64,000 bases of DNA, taken from assembly GCF_949628215.1 (NCBI RefSeq), contig NC_134279.1, forward strand, positions 84,377,517 through 84,441,516. The letters are read 5' to 3'. Source of the DNA: Phalacrocorax aristotelis (Eukaryota; Chordata; Aves; Suliformes; Phalacrocoracidae). How positions within the stretch are numbered: the first letter of the stretch is position 1; every line of letters starts with the position of its first letter. Below the pieces are notes generated by a model that was not told the origin of the DNA, did no database searches, and was given only the letters and a program-made list of their open reading frames with translations. Below, piece after piece: positions 27,363 to 40,139 of the stretch. Both the position numbers and the translations under genes were made by a program.

Positions 27363-29004
27363 CGGCAGCAGCGGCGGGGGGGGCCGGCGCAGCGGCACTG
27401 CTGCGGGCAGGGGCACAACGCTGCCGGGGCTGCCGTCAGTTGCACCCCTGGTGCAGGCTGTCACGCGGGGGTGGGGGGTGCAGGACAGTGGGGGGAGCAG
27501 GTGGCACCCGGGGTGTCCCCGTCCCATGTGTTCCCCGCAGCCCAGGGGGCTCTTGGCGAGGCTGACATGGCAAGGGCTGTGCCACACGGTGCCATGCCAT
27601 GCTATGCCGTGTGGCAGAGCTGGGCGGGAGGAAGAAGAGCTGTCGCAGAGGAAGCCCCATCCTTCCTCCTCCTCCCATCCCAGCCCGGCTCTATTCTTAG
27701 CCCCAGTCTGTCCTGCATCCTCCCTGCCCGGCCGGGGTCCAGCCCTGCGCCCCAGTGGGACCATTGGGCCAGGAGAGTGGGGGGACCCCACCGCAGGGAC
27801 CCCGTCCCTCCCCGGGCCCCACTCCCCACCCTCAGCCATCACCGTAACTCTAGACCAGACAGCTGTGCCGCAGCGGCTGCCCCACAGCCCCCATGGCTCG
27901 GCACCACATGGCACAGCATGGCACGGCATGGAGGTGGGGGCCAGCCGTCCAGTGTGCTGGCGCCGGATCGGACCCTCCTGGCCACCAGCACCAGCCCTCA
28001 CGCAGACCCCAGCATTGCCCGGTGTCCCCTGGCCTGTCCCCGTCCCATGGGCTGGCTGGGGGGCCCACTGCCCCCAGGGGCTGGGGGTGTGGGGAGGGAG
28101 ATGGAACCCCTGGGGTGGCCGGGGAGAGGGAGGATGGGGGGTGGTGGGGCACGTCTGGGGCCAGTGCTCATATGGATGTGGGGAGAGGTGATATAGTGAC
28201 TGTCCCTGAAGGGGGACCTTGGTGACGGTGTCACTGCTGTCATGGGGATGCTGCGGGTCCTGCCTGTCCATGCATCCCGGGGATGTGTCTCTGTGGGACT
28301 GGGGACCCGGGATAGTGCCTCGCTGGGTTTGGGGGCCAGGGGGGTGTCACCTCAGCTGGGGCAGGGGCTGCGCAGGTGCCCTCCGTGACCAGGCCTGCGC
28401 TGGCCCGGCTGGCCACAGTGGTCCGTGGTGACCCGCGCGTGGCAGGGCCGTCCCTGGGCCGTGGCAGGCACGGCAGGGTCAGCGCGGCAGCGCCACATTC
28501 CTGCTCCCGGCGGGGCGATCCGGTTACCTGCCAGCCCGGCTGCCGGCCCCGCGATTAATCTTCCCGGGTGCCCTTTGGAATTTGCCGCCCGAGGCCCCGC
28601 GGGGTGCAGGGGGTCCAGCCGGGCACAGGCTGGGGCGGCGGGGCAAGGGCAGGGGCTGGCGGCCAGCCTGGCACGGGAGCAGGAGCGGGCTGGGAGAGCG
28701 GGATGATGGATGGGGACAGGCACGGTCCCCTTGGACCTGGCCCCGGCCCTGCTGGGGTGATTGTGGCTCAGCCAGGGCAGGCAGCACAGGTACGTGCCCA
28801 CCTGAGTCGGGGATGGGCATGGGGACGGGGATAGAGCCGTCCCCCGGTTCACCCTGCGGCAGCACCCCTCCGCCGGGCCAAGGACCCTCCGGCCCCACCA
28901 GCCCCTGCACCACGGCGGGTGCCTGGTGCTGCCGCGGCAGAGCCGCTGGGTGCAGGCGCTGCATCACTGCGGAGCGGGAGTGGGGCCCGCACCACCCGTG
29001 TGAT

Positions 29005-29080
29005 GGGGATCACATGCAATTAGCTGCCAGACGGAGACGTGGTGTTTCAATAACCCACTGAATTGATTTAGGGAGAGTGG
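29005..29080. promoter_or_regulatory. AT-rich island with CAATTAG and TTGATTTA words
   Basis: It contains ATCACATGCAATTAGCTG, TTTCAATAACCC and TGAATTGATTTAGGG within 70 bp, flanked by GC-rich sequence. Confidence 0.35.
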
Positions 29081-31894
29081 GACCGGGCGGGCGCAGCCAT
29101 GGCAAAATGAGCTCCCCCCTGCTGGGAATGGGGCTCCGGGGAAGCCCTGCCAGCCTCTGTCACCGCCGTGGGACTGCGGCTGTCACCCCCAGCCCCCCCC
29201 CCAGCACACGCTGTGGGGGTGGGCAGCAGGACCCCTGCCCTGGGCAGTGACCGGGTGTGGGGGGAAGCAGGGCAGGGGGTGCCTGGAGCTGGAGAGTCCA
29301 GCCTGGGCAAGGGGCAGCATTAATGGGGGGGCTGGACATGGGGCTCGCTGTCCCTCCGTGGTGCTCTCAGCCTTCGCACAGCCTGGGGGCCTTTCTGCCC
29401 CGTGGGGGTTGGGGGTCCCACACACTGCTCATGCCCAAAGACGCGGCATGGCCGGGCAGGCACCTGCCCGCTCAGCATCCCCTGCTGCTGCCGGGGATCC
29501 CGCTCCTGCCTGCCCCGCTGGCGGTGAGGATGGAGCCGCCGCTGCGGGAGCGAGCCTGGACCCTGCCCCGGTCCCGGGCCTGGCACCAGCCCGGCCCGGC
29601 GGAGCCGCTGCCGGATGGGGAAAGGGTGCGCAGGGGCTGCCGGGCCTCAGCACGCCCCGACGCCGGCACGCTGGGGATGGCATCGACGCCGGCGTGGCCA
29701 CAGCAGGGGGTTCAGCCCAGTATGTCCATGGTGCAGCCGGGACCCCCCCGGGGCTGAGCCCAGCGATGTCCTGGCAGGCCTGGGGGGTGTCAGGACATGG
29801 TCCCGGTGCCCCGACGTGCCAGGTGGGCGCTGCCATCCGGGAGCAGGAATGCCGTGGCACCAGCTGTGCCTCTGCCCACGGCGCAGCAGGGACAGGGCCG
29901 GGAGCGCCGTCCTGCTGGGCGCGGAGCCACCGGCTCCGCTGGGACCACGGGCTTCCTGCGAGGAAGGTGGGACAAGGAGGGGAAGACAATAAAACCCAGG
30001 AAATGCTCTGAATAGCAAAGGTAACAGTTGTGCTGGGCCTGCGCCGGCGCTGAGCCGAGCCGGAAGCCTCGGGGCACTGGGGGCGGCCGGGCAGGGATCG
30101 GGGCAGCGGGGACCCCCCTGCAGCCCCGGCACGGGTGGCACCATGCAGCGCATCGGGCTGGGCTGAGCCCCCTCTGTCTGCGGCTATTTCCAGTCTTGCC
30201 ATGATTTGTCCTGGAAGCCTGACCCTGGGTCCCTCCTGTTAAACTGCTGCCTGTTTTACTGCCGGGGGAGTCAGCAGGGAGCTAGGGATCCGACGGGGCC
30301 ATGGGGATGGGGCCGGCCGGTGTTATCTGTCCCCACGGCACTGGAGCAGGGTGCCGGCACGGGGGGTGCACAGCCCCGCGGACAGGAGCATGCATGGGAC
30401 AGGGACAGGGAGGCAGGAGCGCCCATCCCACGGCCCCCTGCCCTCTCCCAGGTCGTGGGGTCTCGCTGGCCGTGCCCTGGATCCCTCCAAGGAAGGACGT
30501 GTGTCCCCGGGTGGGTGGGCTCTGGGGCAGCCGCCTGCCTGTGCCCATGGCACCTTCGCTGGGGCGAAGTGTGGCCGGTTGGTGCTGCTGGGACCGGCCG
30601 CTGTCCCGCCGTGTGGATGCCTGTGCCGGCCCGGCAGCGCTGTGGGGCTCAGGCCGGAGTCCTTCTCCCGCCCTGGGCAAATCCCAGGTGAACGTGGCTT
30701 CGGCTGGTGCCCCTCACCGGGGCCATGGGCGAGCGGCCGGCCGCGCTCCCCCGAGCCTCCCAGTGCCGAGTGATTTATGGCCGGGGGAAGCGCGCGGCGC
30801 AGACAGATTGGGCCATAAAACCGGGGCAGGAAGTCGCCCGACTTCAAAGGCTGCGCAGGGCCGTGGCCGCAACAATAGCGGGGCCGGCGAGCACCGTGCT
30901 GCGGCACCCACACCGTGGCACCCGTGCCAGCCTGGCCCCGCGGACACAGCTGGCACCCCCGCCTGCGAGCACCCCACGCCAGCCCGCCACGCACGCCCAC
31001 ACCCCACGTGCACATCCCATGCGCATCCCACGCACACCCCGTGTGCGCAGCCAGTGTTGCACGGGGCTGGCTGCGGGGCCGCCCCGCAGGCGTCGAGCGG
31101 CCTCCGCAGCGGCCCCAGCCCGCAGGACCCGGTGGGGCGCGCCCAGGGCTGTGGTCCCACGGCGCGAGGGTGGCCCCGATGTGCACCCCCCTGCGCCGGG
31201 CCCGGCGGCACACAGGAAAGCCAGGGGGGGTGCGGGTGGCTGCAGCCTCGTAGACAAAGGGCTGGAGGAAACACCGCCGTCCAAGATAAACCAGGAAAGG
31301 TGAGGGGGTGCCCTCCCGCCCCGCTCCCACGCCTTGAAATGGGCTGGAGGCGCCCGGCCGGGGGTACCCGCCCTGCCACCGCCCAGCACCTGGAGGTTGC
31401 TGGGCTCGTCCCTGCAGCTGGGGCTGGGGGTGCCGGCCATGCCGGTGGCAAGACTGGGTGCCATGGCTGCTCCCGTCACCAGCCTGGGCTGCTCCGAGCT
31501 CTCCCTAGGGACCACACTGGTCCCAGCCCCATGGCCTGGGGTGGGGATAGCATGGCTGTGGGAGGGTGTCAGGGTCCTGGAGGGGCACCAAGTGGGGAGG
31601 GGGCTCCCTATGGTGAGCACTGCTTTCTCAGGCCCCTGCAGCCACATCCCCCAGGGCTGGGGCAGGACCCTCCATCCGCAGGAAGGTGCCCCCCCTGCCC
31701 CACGTTCCCACGGTGCTGGGTCGTCCCGGTGCCAGCGCCGGTGCCCACATCCATGGGAAGCTGTCAGGAAGCCGGGTGCTGCCGTCCCGCCCTCCCCGGC
31801 CCTGCTGCCTCCACGCGGGGCATGGCGGGGGCCTGGTCGGTGCCGGCGCGGTGCCGGAGGGTGTGTGGGCACAGCATGCCGGCCCGTCAGAACC

Positions 31895-31998
31895 ACACGG
31901 CGTCGTTTAAAGATGATCAGGCGGTGACAGGAATTAAATTGTGTTTTGATTTTCTCATTAGCCTAATCTCCAGCGCGCCTCGTTACGGGGTAATTTCC
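31895..31998. promoter_or_regulatory. AT-rich candidate enhancer
   Basis: It contains CGTTTAAAGATGATCAG, GGAATTAAATTGTGTTTTG, and paired homeodomain words in CTCATTAGCCTAATCTCC, then GGGGTAATTTCC. It is one of the clearest composition shifts in the block. Confidence 0.45.
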
Positions 31999-34194
31999 CC
32001 GTGCCGACATGACAGCTCATTCCCACCATGACAGCCATATGCCAGCGTGTCCGTGCTGCGCGCCAGCGGTCACTGGGATGCCCAGCAGGGATGGCCATGT
32101 GCCTTGATGGGCCTGGTGGGTGCCCCTGGGGTGGGCTGCGGTGTGGGATGGGTCGGGGTGTGGGGTGGTGCCGGCTGGGACCTGGCACACATGTCCCCGC
32201 GGAGCCCATCCATCCCGCGCCCCGCAGAGAGGCGCTGGCAGGCCCCGCTGTGCCGCAGGCTGGCAGCCGAGCGGGGCCCCGCGGTGCGGCCCGGCAGCTG
32301 GCCCGGCAGCACGGGGCTGCCATGCCGTCAGTGCTGGAGCTGGAAGGATGCGGTGATGCCGGGGGGGGCCCGTCCCAGGGCACTCGGGGGTGTCACAGGA
32401 CTGGCCCCACGTGCCGGGTCCCCGGGCATTGCCCCACTCACCCCAGCAATGGGGTGTGAAGGCAGTGGCAGGCGAGGGCGGCTCATTTGTCTCTGTCAGG
32501 AGCCGGCGCGGGAGATGGTGCCGCCGGAGCGTGGCGGGGACAGCGTAGCTGGGGGTGCTCAGCACCACCCCACGGCCCCGCTTGCCTGGGGCATGGCCGG
32601 TGCTGGGACCAAGTGCCAGCTGCCCGGGCACAACGGGGGGGTCTGGCCCCTGTGCCTGCCTGTGGGATGGGGCAGGGGCTGGGGGTGATGAGCAGGGACC
32701 CCCCTGAGTGAGCACTCACAGGACAGATGGGTTATGTGTGGCTTTTGGAGGGGGCTGTGCTGCACCCCTCTGCCAGGCGCATGCAGCCCCACAGCCACCG
32801 GGGACCAGCTCCCCCCTGCACACCCCACCAGCCCACCCATTGCCTGCCCCAGGGGTAGAAGGCAAGGGGGGGGATGAGCCCCAGCAATGGGCAGGGGGGA
32901 GGGGCCGTGGGACAGGAGAGGGTCAGCACGATGGGGTGTTTGGGGACCTTGCCATAGGAGGGAGGGGTGCTGATGCTGTCCCCCACAGCTGTGCCATGTC
33001 CCCCCATCCTGGCACTCTGTGTTGGCCCCAGGTGTGGGGACTGCAGGGCAGTGAGGGCCATGGGGCGAGGGGTTCCTCCGAGGGGTCCCTCCTGTCTTGC
33101 TGCAGCCCCATGATGAGCTGATCCTCCCACTGAGCCCCCTGTTACCACCCGCCCAGGCCAGGGGCTGCAGGACCCCTCTGCACCTGCAGGTCCCTGGCAG
33201 GGCTTGAGCACCCCGTGGCACGTCCCTGCCCTGGCATCACTGCACGGGCTGGGGTGGGCAGCTGGGGCTGTTTGCCCCTTCACCCCATCCAGGCCCTTTG
33301 CTGGTGCTGGGACCCTCTGGGCTGGGGGTGACACCATCCCCAGTGCGGAGCTGGGCTCACTCCGGTGACCTGGGGACAGGGGAGTGGGAGCCATGGGGGT
33401 CCTCGTGCAGCCAAGGAGCTCCCAGGGGTCCTGGCCCCCCGCCGTGGGGAGCCATGCTGGGGGCCATGCTGTGACCAGGCCATGCCCAGGTCCTCCCAGG
33501 CAGGGCTGTGTGTCCCCCGCTGCCCCCCGGGTTAGGGCTGGCGGGAATGGGGGGGCTCAGGTTTCCCTCTCTGCCGGGCTGGAGCCTGGGGCCATTAGCC
33601 CCCTTGGAGCATGACGGGGCGGTGGGGGGCTGGGATATCAAAGTGCCTTCACCTCGCCCTAACTGGCATGACCGGGGCTCACAGCCAGCCCCTGCCGACA
33701 CCATGGCCCCCATGGCCAGGCTGGGGGTGCAGGACCCCATCCTGGCACCTGCCCCTGCCCCACTGCCCCTCTGCCCCCCCGAACTGTCCACAGCCTCAGC
33801 CTGTGCCGCAGCCAGGCAGTGGGAATGGGGGGCTCCCTGCACCCCCGAGATCATCCTGCACCCCATGGCTCGTCCTGCGTCCCCCACCCAGGCTCGTCCT
33901 GCCCCTCCCTGTCAACCGCACTCCCCACAGCTGCCTGGGTCTCCCCCTGCACCCCCAGGCTCTCCCTCCTCCCTGGGCCTCCCTGAACCCCCGCGATTCC
34001 CCAATCTCCCCTCACTCCACTGCACTCTGGGGTTGCCCCACACCCCCAGCTGCCCCCCACCCCCACTGGGCCCCGGCACCCCCAGGGGGGGCACAGTGCG
34101 CCTCCAGGCCCTGGTGGGCGATGGGGCCAGGCTGCGGGCAGGGGGCTGCTGGCACCGACCCCTGCGCCCGCCCCCACTCCCATCCAGGCGGGGG

Positions 34195-34265
34195 CTCATT
34201 TACCAACGTCAGCCCCGCAGTTGGTTTGAATTAGGCTCCTCTGCGGCCGGCGCTGATAAGTGAGG
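34195..34265. promoter_or_regulatory. Short candidate element
   Basis: It contains GCTCATTTACCAACGTC, GTTGGTTTGAATTAGGC and GCTGATAAG (GATA word) within 65 bp. Confidence 0.3.
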
Positions 34266-35464
34266 GGGCGCGGGGCTGGGGGGTGTGGGGGGCTCCCGGC
34301 CCCGCTCCCGCTTCCTGCTCTGCCGTCTGTAACCGGCTGCCAGAGCCGCTGCTGAAAGACACGGGGATGGCCCCCTGCCTCGCCGCCCCCACAGTCCTGC
34401 CATCCGTCCGTCTGTCCACCTACCCGCTCCCATGGCCACGCTGCCCTCCCTGCTCCCCTGCAAGCAGCCCCGGTTGGGACCCCCACCCTGCACCCCTCTG
34501 GCTGCAGGGACGGTGCTGCGCTCAGCCAAGCCGTGCCAAGGCGCCGACCAGCTTCACGCACCCGCAGCCCCACAGGGCTACCTGGCGGGACCCGGCATGG
34601 GGAGCCCCATCGCCACGGGGTGTTTGTGGGGCTGCGGGGGACTCAACATCCCCCCCCAGCCTGGGGAGCCCTGGCTGGACACGGATCCCTGTCCCAGGAC
34701 GAGGAGCGCAGCCCCAGGTTCTGCTGACCCTTGGCCTCTGCCCACGTTTCACCACATACTTAGCAGGGGCTTTTGGCACGGGGGGGCCACAGCCGCCCCC
34801 GCGTGAGGGATGGCCGACAGCTGGGCTGGGGAGAGGGGCCAGTAACCGGATCCCCCGGCAGCGGCTCGCGGGGTCCCGGGCGCGGGGTCAGCCGCGGTGC
34901 GGAGCCGGGGGTGATCAACGGGCCACAGCCCGTGTTCCCCTCGGGCTGGGGACCCCCGGGGCTGGTGGGTGGGCACGGGGCGCCTGGAGGGGACAGCCTG
35001 CCTGACGGCTCTGTGGCATGGCCACCGCGGCTCTGGGAGCGAGGGTGGGAGCAGAGGGGCTGTGGCTGCCTGACCCGGAGCTGCTGCCCCAGCGAGCCCT
35101 GGCAGCTGCACGGCACGGCCAGGCACCAACACCACCGTGCCGGGGGGACAGAGCGGGGCTGGGGGTCTCCACCAGGACCAGGGGGGACGGGGCCACCCCC
35201 TCCAGGGCACCCAGCGCCCCATCCCCGCACCACGGCCCCTCAAGCCGCTTTCGTGGAGGGCCGGGACCAGCGGGAGCCGGCACCTGTTCCTCTGCCAGGA
35301 ATAGGGGACGCAGCCGCCGGATCGTGTTTGCAGGGCCTGGGTGAGGGGAGCACGTCCCAGCCCCACACCGGGGGGAGGGAAAAGCCCCACACCGGGGGAC
35401 CCCTGAGCCACCCTGTGCCAGCAGCTGGGCCCGGGGCTGCCGCACGCCCGACCCTGCCGCGCTC

Positions 35465-35533
35465 CGGCAGCAGCCCAGATGGCTGCGATATTGTCCCCAC
35501 AATAGCGGGCTAATTAGGCAAGCGCTGGGGACT

Positions 35534-35567
<34 letters not shown>

Positions 35568-35800
35568 CGCGCACCCCGTCCATTCCCCCCCCCCCTCAGG
35601 CAATCAAAGGGCCCATGACTTTATTACGGCTCATTATGCGCGGGCGGCGGGGGGGCGCGCAGCCTGCGCCGAGGCGACAGGCGTGTTATTTCCCCATCAC
35701 TCCTCATTGGGATTTCTGGCACCGGCGGCGGCGCGGGGGGGGCCGGGACATGCGCCAGGCAGCCGTGACGGTGATTAATCTGCCGAGCGCCCGCACAACT
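35465..35800. promoter_or_regulatory. Candidate enhancer interrupted by a poly-G run
   Basis: Left of the G run is GGGCTAATTAGGCAAG. Right of it are CAATCAAAGG (TCF/LEF-type, 35601-35610), GACTTTATTACGG, CTCATTATGCG, CTCATTGGGATTTC and GGTGATTAATCTG. Spacing and density resemble a developmental enhancer; the poly-G tract sits inside it. Confidence 0.4.
35534..35567 (+). repeat. Uninterrupted run of 34 G
   Basis: A homopolymer of G, far longer than others in the window. It may be real or may have been extended or truncated by sequencing. Confidence 0.85.
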
Positions 35801-36210
35801 GCGCTCGGCGAGGGGCTGCGCACCCCCGCGCCAGCACTGCGGAGGAATGGGGGGAGGGGAGGGAGGGGGCCGCACCCCCCCCCCCCCAAGCACTGCACCC
35901 CCACAGGCCAGCCACCCCCCCAGTGCTGCATCTGCTCCCCAAGGCCCCCTCCAGCATCCCCCATAGGGCACCCCACAGCTCAGCCCCTCCCCACCCCAGT
36001 ACTGCACCCCCAACGCTGCATCCCCCCACAGCAGGGGCCCTGGAGGGGGTCATTGCTCCCCCCCCCCATGCAGCCCCACACCTGAAGGTGTGGGTGGTGA
36101 GGGGTGCTCAGCAGGGGCCCCAGCTGCCCCCCATCCCGGGACCCCAGTAGCAACCCCCCCAGTAGCAGCCCCCAGCCTCAGGCAGGCTCCCACAAGGGAT
36201 TTTCCACAGT

Positions 36211-36216
36211 TTTATT
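36211..36216 (-). terminator. Polyadenylation signal of PCGF1
   Basis: AATAAA on the minus strand about 110 bases after the PCGF1 stop codon. Confidence 0.75.
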
Positions 36217-36324
36217 CAAAAAATAAACTCAAGCAGGAGGGGTATTAAGTTAGGGGGAGCAGAGCGGGGCAGGGGGCGCAGAAGTAGGGCTGCACTCGGA
36301 GGGGGCAGCGCCCGCCCCCAGCCC

Positions 36325-39300
36325 CTACCTCCTCTTGTCCTTGATGCTGTAGTGCAGCAGGAGGGGCGCAGGCTGCAAGGCAAGTAGTGGAGGGTCAGGG
36401 CCACTGGCACCCCAACCCCAGGGCAGAGACCCCATACCCCATTCCAGGGCCCCACGGGGGGGGCAGGAGCGACCCCTCCCCACCGGGCCAGGCCCAGGCA
36501 GAACCGTGAACTTGTCCAACCCCTTCTGGGACCCACCACCCTCCTGACCCGCGCGGGAACCGCGGGCCGGCTGCGGCACAGCCATGGGCGCCCCGGGTCC
36601 GCCACTCCAGCGAGCGACATTAATCATCCTTGATTCACCAATTCCCCGCTCCGCCGCCACATCCTCAGCACGGCACTGCCCTGAGCTGCCTCCAGGGAGG
36701 TTCCTCCCGCCAGACCCCACCGAGCCCCCCAGCCTGGATGGGGCCCCTGGGGGCAAATCGCCCATGTCAGGGCTGCAGCGGGTACCTGTCCCTCCAGGGA
36801 CACCCACCTTGCCGAACCAGCGCGAGAGCCAGAGCTGCTTCATCGTCATGTGGTCGGGGAGAGCCTCGTTGTTGAAGAGGATCTGCACCTACGCACGGGG
36901 AGATTGTGTCGGGGGGGCCCACAGCCCCCACCCGAGGCCCATGACCCCCGCCGAGCCCCCACACTCACGTGTTGCAGCGGCAGCTCCAGGCGGTGGCACA
37001 GGACCCTCCGCAGGTGCCGGATCTGTGCCCGCACAGAGCATCTCACGTACTTCTGCTGCAAGGGGCAGAGCGGGTTGGGGGAGTGCAGGGGCCCCCAGCC
37101 CCCCGGGACCAGCGCCGACACATGGCGAGGCCCCAGCTCCCCTCTGCCCACCCCGCCTGGGACCCCACGCACCAAGCTGAGCTCGGAGCAAGAGCTGTGG
37201 GGCCAGGTCTGGGCAGAGCCCGGGGGCTCGGGGCCCGGTGAACTGGCAGGGCGGGCCGCACAGACCCCCGCTCACCTGCAGCACGGCCTTGCTCTTGTCC
37301 TTGCTGGAGCTGCGGAGGGAAGAGAAGGGGCAGCCTGCCCACTCTGGCACAGGGAGGCGGGGGGCTGCGGGCCATACCCCCAACCCCTTCCCTGGACACA
37401 GCCTGGTGCACAGCCCCCACCCACCCGTCACGCAGGCGTGGAGCCGGGGCTGGCAGCTGAGCTGCAGCCATCGATCCCATTACAGCCCCCCAGAGNNNNN
37501 NNNNNNNNNNNNNNNNNNNNNNNNNNNNNNNNNNNNNNNNNNNNNNNNNNNNNNNNNNNNNNNNNNNNNNNNNNNNNNNNNNNNNNNNNNNNNNNNNNNN
37601 NNNNNNNNNNNNNNNNNNNNNNNNNNNNNNNNNNNNNNNNNNNNNNNNNNNNNNNNNNNNNNNNNNNNNNNNNNNNNNNNNNNNNNNNNNNNNNNTTGCG
37701 GAGGCAGTCCCAGCTCGCACAGCTCCTGTCCCCACAGCCCACTGTGCCGGAGCCCGAGCGCCGGGACCTGAGCCGGTTAGAGACACACCCCAACGAGGCA
37801 CCCACCTCTGTGCCCCGTTCCCCCACCTGCCCGCCCCCTGCGTGCAGCAGCCCGGCCGTGGGGAGCTGTGGCCACTCCACCTGCCGGCACAGCCGAGGGG
37901 AAGGTGCAGAGCCCCGACACCAGCGCAGCCAGAGCATCCTGCGGGTCCCTGCACTCGAGCCCCCTAAACCGCGCAGTGCCAGCGCCAAGGCCCTCCCTGG
38001 CTCTGCTCCCCATCCCCGAGCAGCCCCACGTGCTTCCCGAGCAGGGTCCCCGCAGCCCCGACACACAAGCAGGGGCCCTTTGTCCTGCCTTTCTCACTCT
38101 ACAACTGGTTTCGCACGGTAAGAGGTCCTCCCTGCCCTCTCTTCCCAACCCGGCTCTAGCAGCTGCCACGGACGATGGTCAGCATTTGAAGACCCTGACT
38201 TACGGACAGTGTCTCCCACACCCAGCAGGGAGGTGCCCCCCAAAAGCATCCCATTCTCCTGGGCCATTCCCCACACAGCTTGTCCCACATTGCTCTGCAA
38301 GACGCCGGTGCCAGGGACGCCGGACCCTGGCCCTGCCGCCGGGGACACTCACTCTCTTGCAGGCCGGGCACCAGCTTGTAGACAATGTCCTGCATGACAC
38401 GGTCCAACTTGAGATTGAGCAGCGGCTGCGTCTCGTGTATCTTGGTGTTGCACATGGGGCAGTACTTGCTGGTCTGCAGGTACTTGACGATGCAGCTCTT
38501 GCAGACTGTGGCCAGAGGGAGGGGGCGTCGGGGGGGGGCCGAGTCCGTGGCACGGCCCAAACCCCGAGACACCCAGCACTGAGCAGCTGGACACATCCCC
38601 CTCAGCCCCCCCAGGCAGTAGCCGCAGTCCTGGGGCAGCGCCGGACCTGCCGGCGGGGACCCCACGGGACCCCCGCACTGCTTGGAGTCCGCACAGGCAG
38701 CTGCCGCCACCGCGCGGGGACTCACACGTGTGCAGGCACTCGGTGATGGTGGTGGCGTCGATGAAGTACCCGGCGCACAGGCAGCACACGATGTGCTCGT
38801 TCAGCTCCTTCATCTTCACCTTCACCTCCTCCTGCGGAGACAGGCCACTGTCATCCAGCCGCCGCCCTGGCACCCTTTTGGGCCCCCCTGCCCCACGCTC
38901 TTGCCCTCCACAGTGACCCCTGCCCCCACACCCAGTGGGAACCCCCACAGACAGCATGGCAGGGGGGAACAGGGGGCTGCGGGCAGCTCCCACCCCTGCA
39001 CAGGGGGATGGACCCCCCCTCCGGGTGACACAAGGGGACCTGGCTCACCCATGGCTTCGCCCCATGGCCCGGCTGCAGGGCCTGTAGTGGAACTGCCACT
39101 GTCACGGATGGGGGGCTGGGGCTGGCCCCTCTCCTGCTGTGGGGCCCAGCACCTACAGGGATGGGGCCGCCTGGCAGACAGCTCCACAAAGCCCAGCCCA
39201 GCCCCACAGTGCTGAGCCCTGCCCTGCACAGCCCCAAACAGCCCAGCCCTGCCCAGCCCCACAGAGCTGAGCCTTGCCCCACAGAGACAAGCTCCAGAAC

Positions 39301-40139
39301 CGAGCCCAGCCCTTCACAGCCCAGCCCCACAGAGCCAAGCCCTACTCTGTACAGTCCCACACAACCCAGCCCACAGAGCTGAGCCCAGCCTTACACAGCC
39401 CAAAGCAGCCCCACAGAGCCAAGGCCTGCCCTACACAGCCCAACCCAGCCAAGCCCCACAGAGCTGAGCCCTGCCCCACAGAGGCAAGCTACAGAGTCGG
39501 ACCGAACCCAGCCCTTCACAGCCCCAGAGAGCCGAGTCCTAACCAGACAGCCCAACCCAGTCCAGCCAAGGCCAAGCCCCACAGAGCTGAGCCCAGCCCT
39601 ACACAGCCCCCACAGAGCTGAGCCCTGCTCCACACAGCCCAACCAAGCCCCACAAAACCGAGCCCTACACCGCCCCACCGAGTGGAACCCTGCCCCACAG
39701 AGGCCAGCTCAGGCCAGCTGAGCCCAGCCTAGCTGAGCTGGCCCAGCCAGGACAGGGTTTAAATCACCGCTGCCCCACCCCAGCGCCAGGCCCCGCCCCC
39801 TCGCCCCAGCCCCCCACCCCTGAGCCAGCCCCACCCCTCACCTGCGCCCCGCCCCTCGCACCTGGCCCCGCCCCGCAGCCCTGCCCAGCCCCGCCCTCCC
39901 GCCGCGTGGGCGGCCCGGCGCATGCGCGGAAGGGCCGCAGGGCGCCTGCGCGGCCCCGCGTCCCCCGAGCGGCGCGCGGCGCCCTCTTCCGCCCACGCAT
40001 GCGCCGGCCCGGTCCCGATCCCGGTGCCGCCGCCGCCGCTCGCCTCGTTCCGGAGCGGGTCCATCTTGTAGACGGCCTGGAGCTGGTTCCGCAGCCGCAT
40101 GGCGATCGCCATCGGGCCCCCCTGAGGAGGCGACGCCAT
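36325..40139 (-). CDS. PCGF1: PCGF1, polycomb group RING finger 1 (internal exons missing in gap)
   Basis: Minus-strand exons seen: 40044-40139, 38726-38831, 38353-38505, then after the gap 37276-37309, 36969-37055, 36808-36888 and 36325-36372. The start MASPPQGG...IAMRLRNQL matches the family. The RING finger is complete ([37 protein letters not shown]). The C-terminal RAWUL fold is seen in [36 protein letters not shown] and [16 protein letters not shown]1 pairs with RING1 proteins and BCOR in the variant PRC1.1 complex that ubiquitinates histone H2A. The segment between the RING and the KDKSKAVLQ exon, about 60 residues in the human protein, was not found and probably falls in the N gap at 37496-37695. 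The first intron uses a GC donor (GAG/GCGAGC). Confidence 0.93.
37496..37695. other. Assembly gap, exactly 200 N
   Basis: The round length suggests a placeholder of unknown true size. It lies in PCGF1 between exons 38353-38505 and 37276-37309. The missing middle coding segment of PCGF1 is expected here. Confidence 0.98.
39150..39735. repeat. Minisatellite in PCGF1 intron 1
   Basis: More than ten imperfect copies of a 35-50 bp unit containing AGCCCCACAGAGCTGAGCCC and CTGCCC(C/T)ACACAGCCCAACC. It fills most of the first intron of PCGF1. Confidence 0.85.

Larger units (their letters stand above)
21283..36205. other. Gene-poor block between LBX2 and PCGF1
   Basis: About 15 kb with no convincing exon on either strand. 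The sequence is mostly GC-rich, with short AT-rich islands listed separately. Stretches that hold nothing I can name are 22430-23010, 23070-24215, 24745-26255 (CA/TG-rich with ACACGTG-like words at 24900-25140), 26420-27265, 27365-29000, 30045-31890, 32000-34190 and 34270-35460. The LBX2 promoter lies at the left end (21283-21830) in CpG-rich sequence without a clear TATA box. Confidence 0.55.

Noticed and set aside
27102-28271. A 389-codon minus-strand open frame
   Set aside because: Low-complexity proline- and histidine-rich translation of GC-rich intergenic DNA. Overlapping open frames on the plus strand are equally long.
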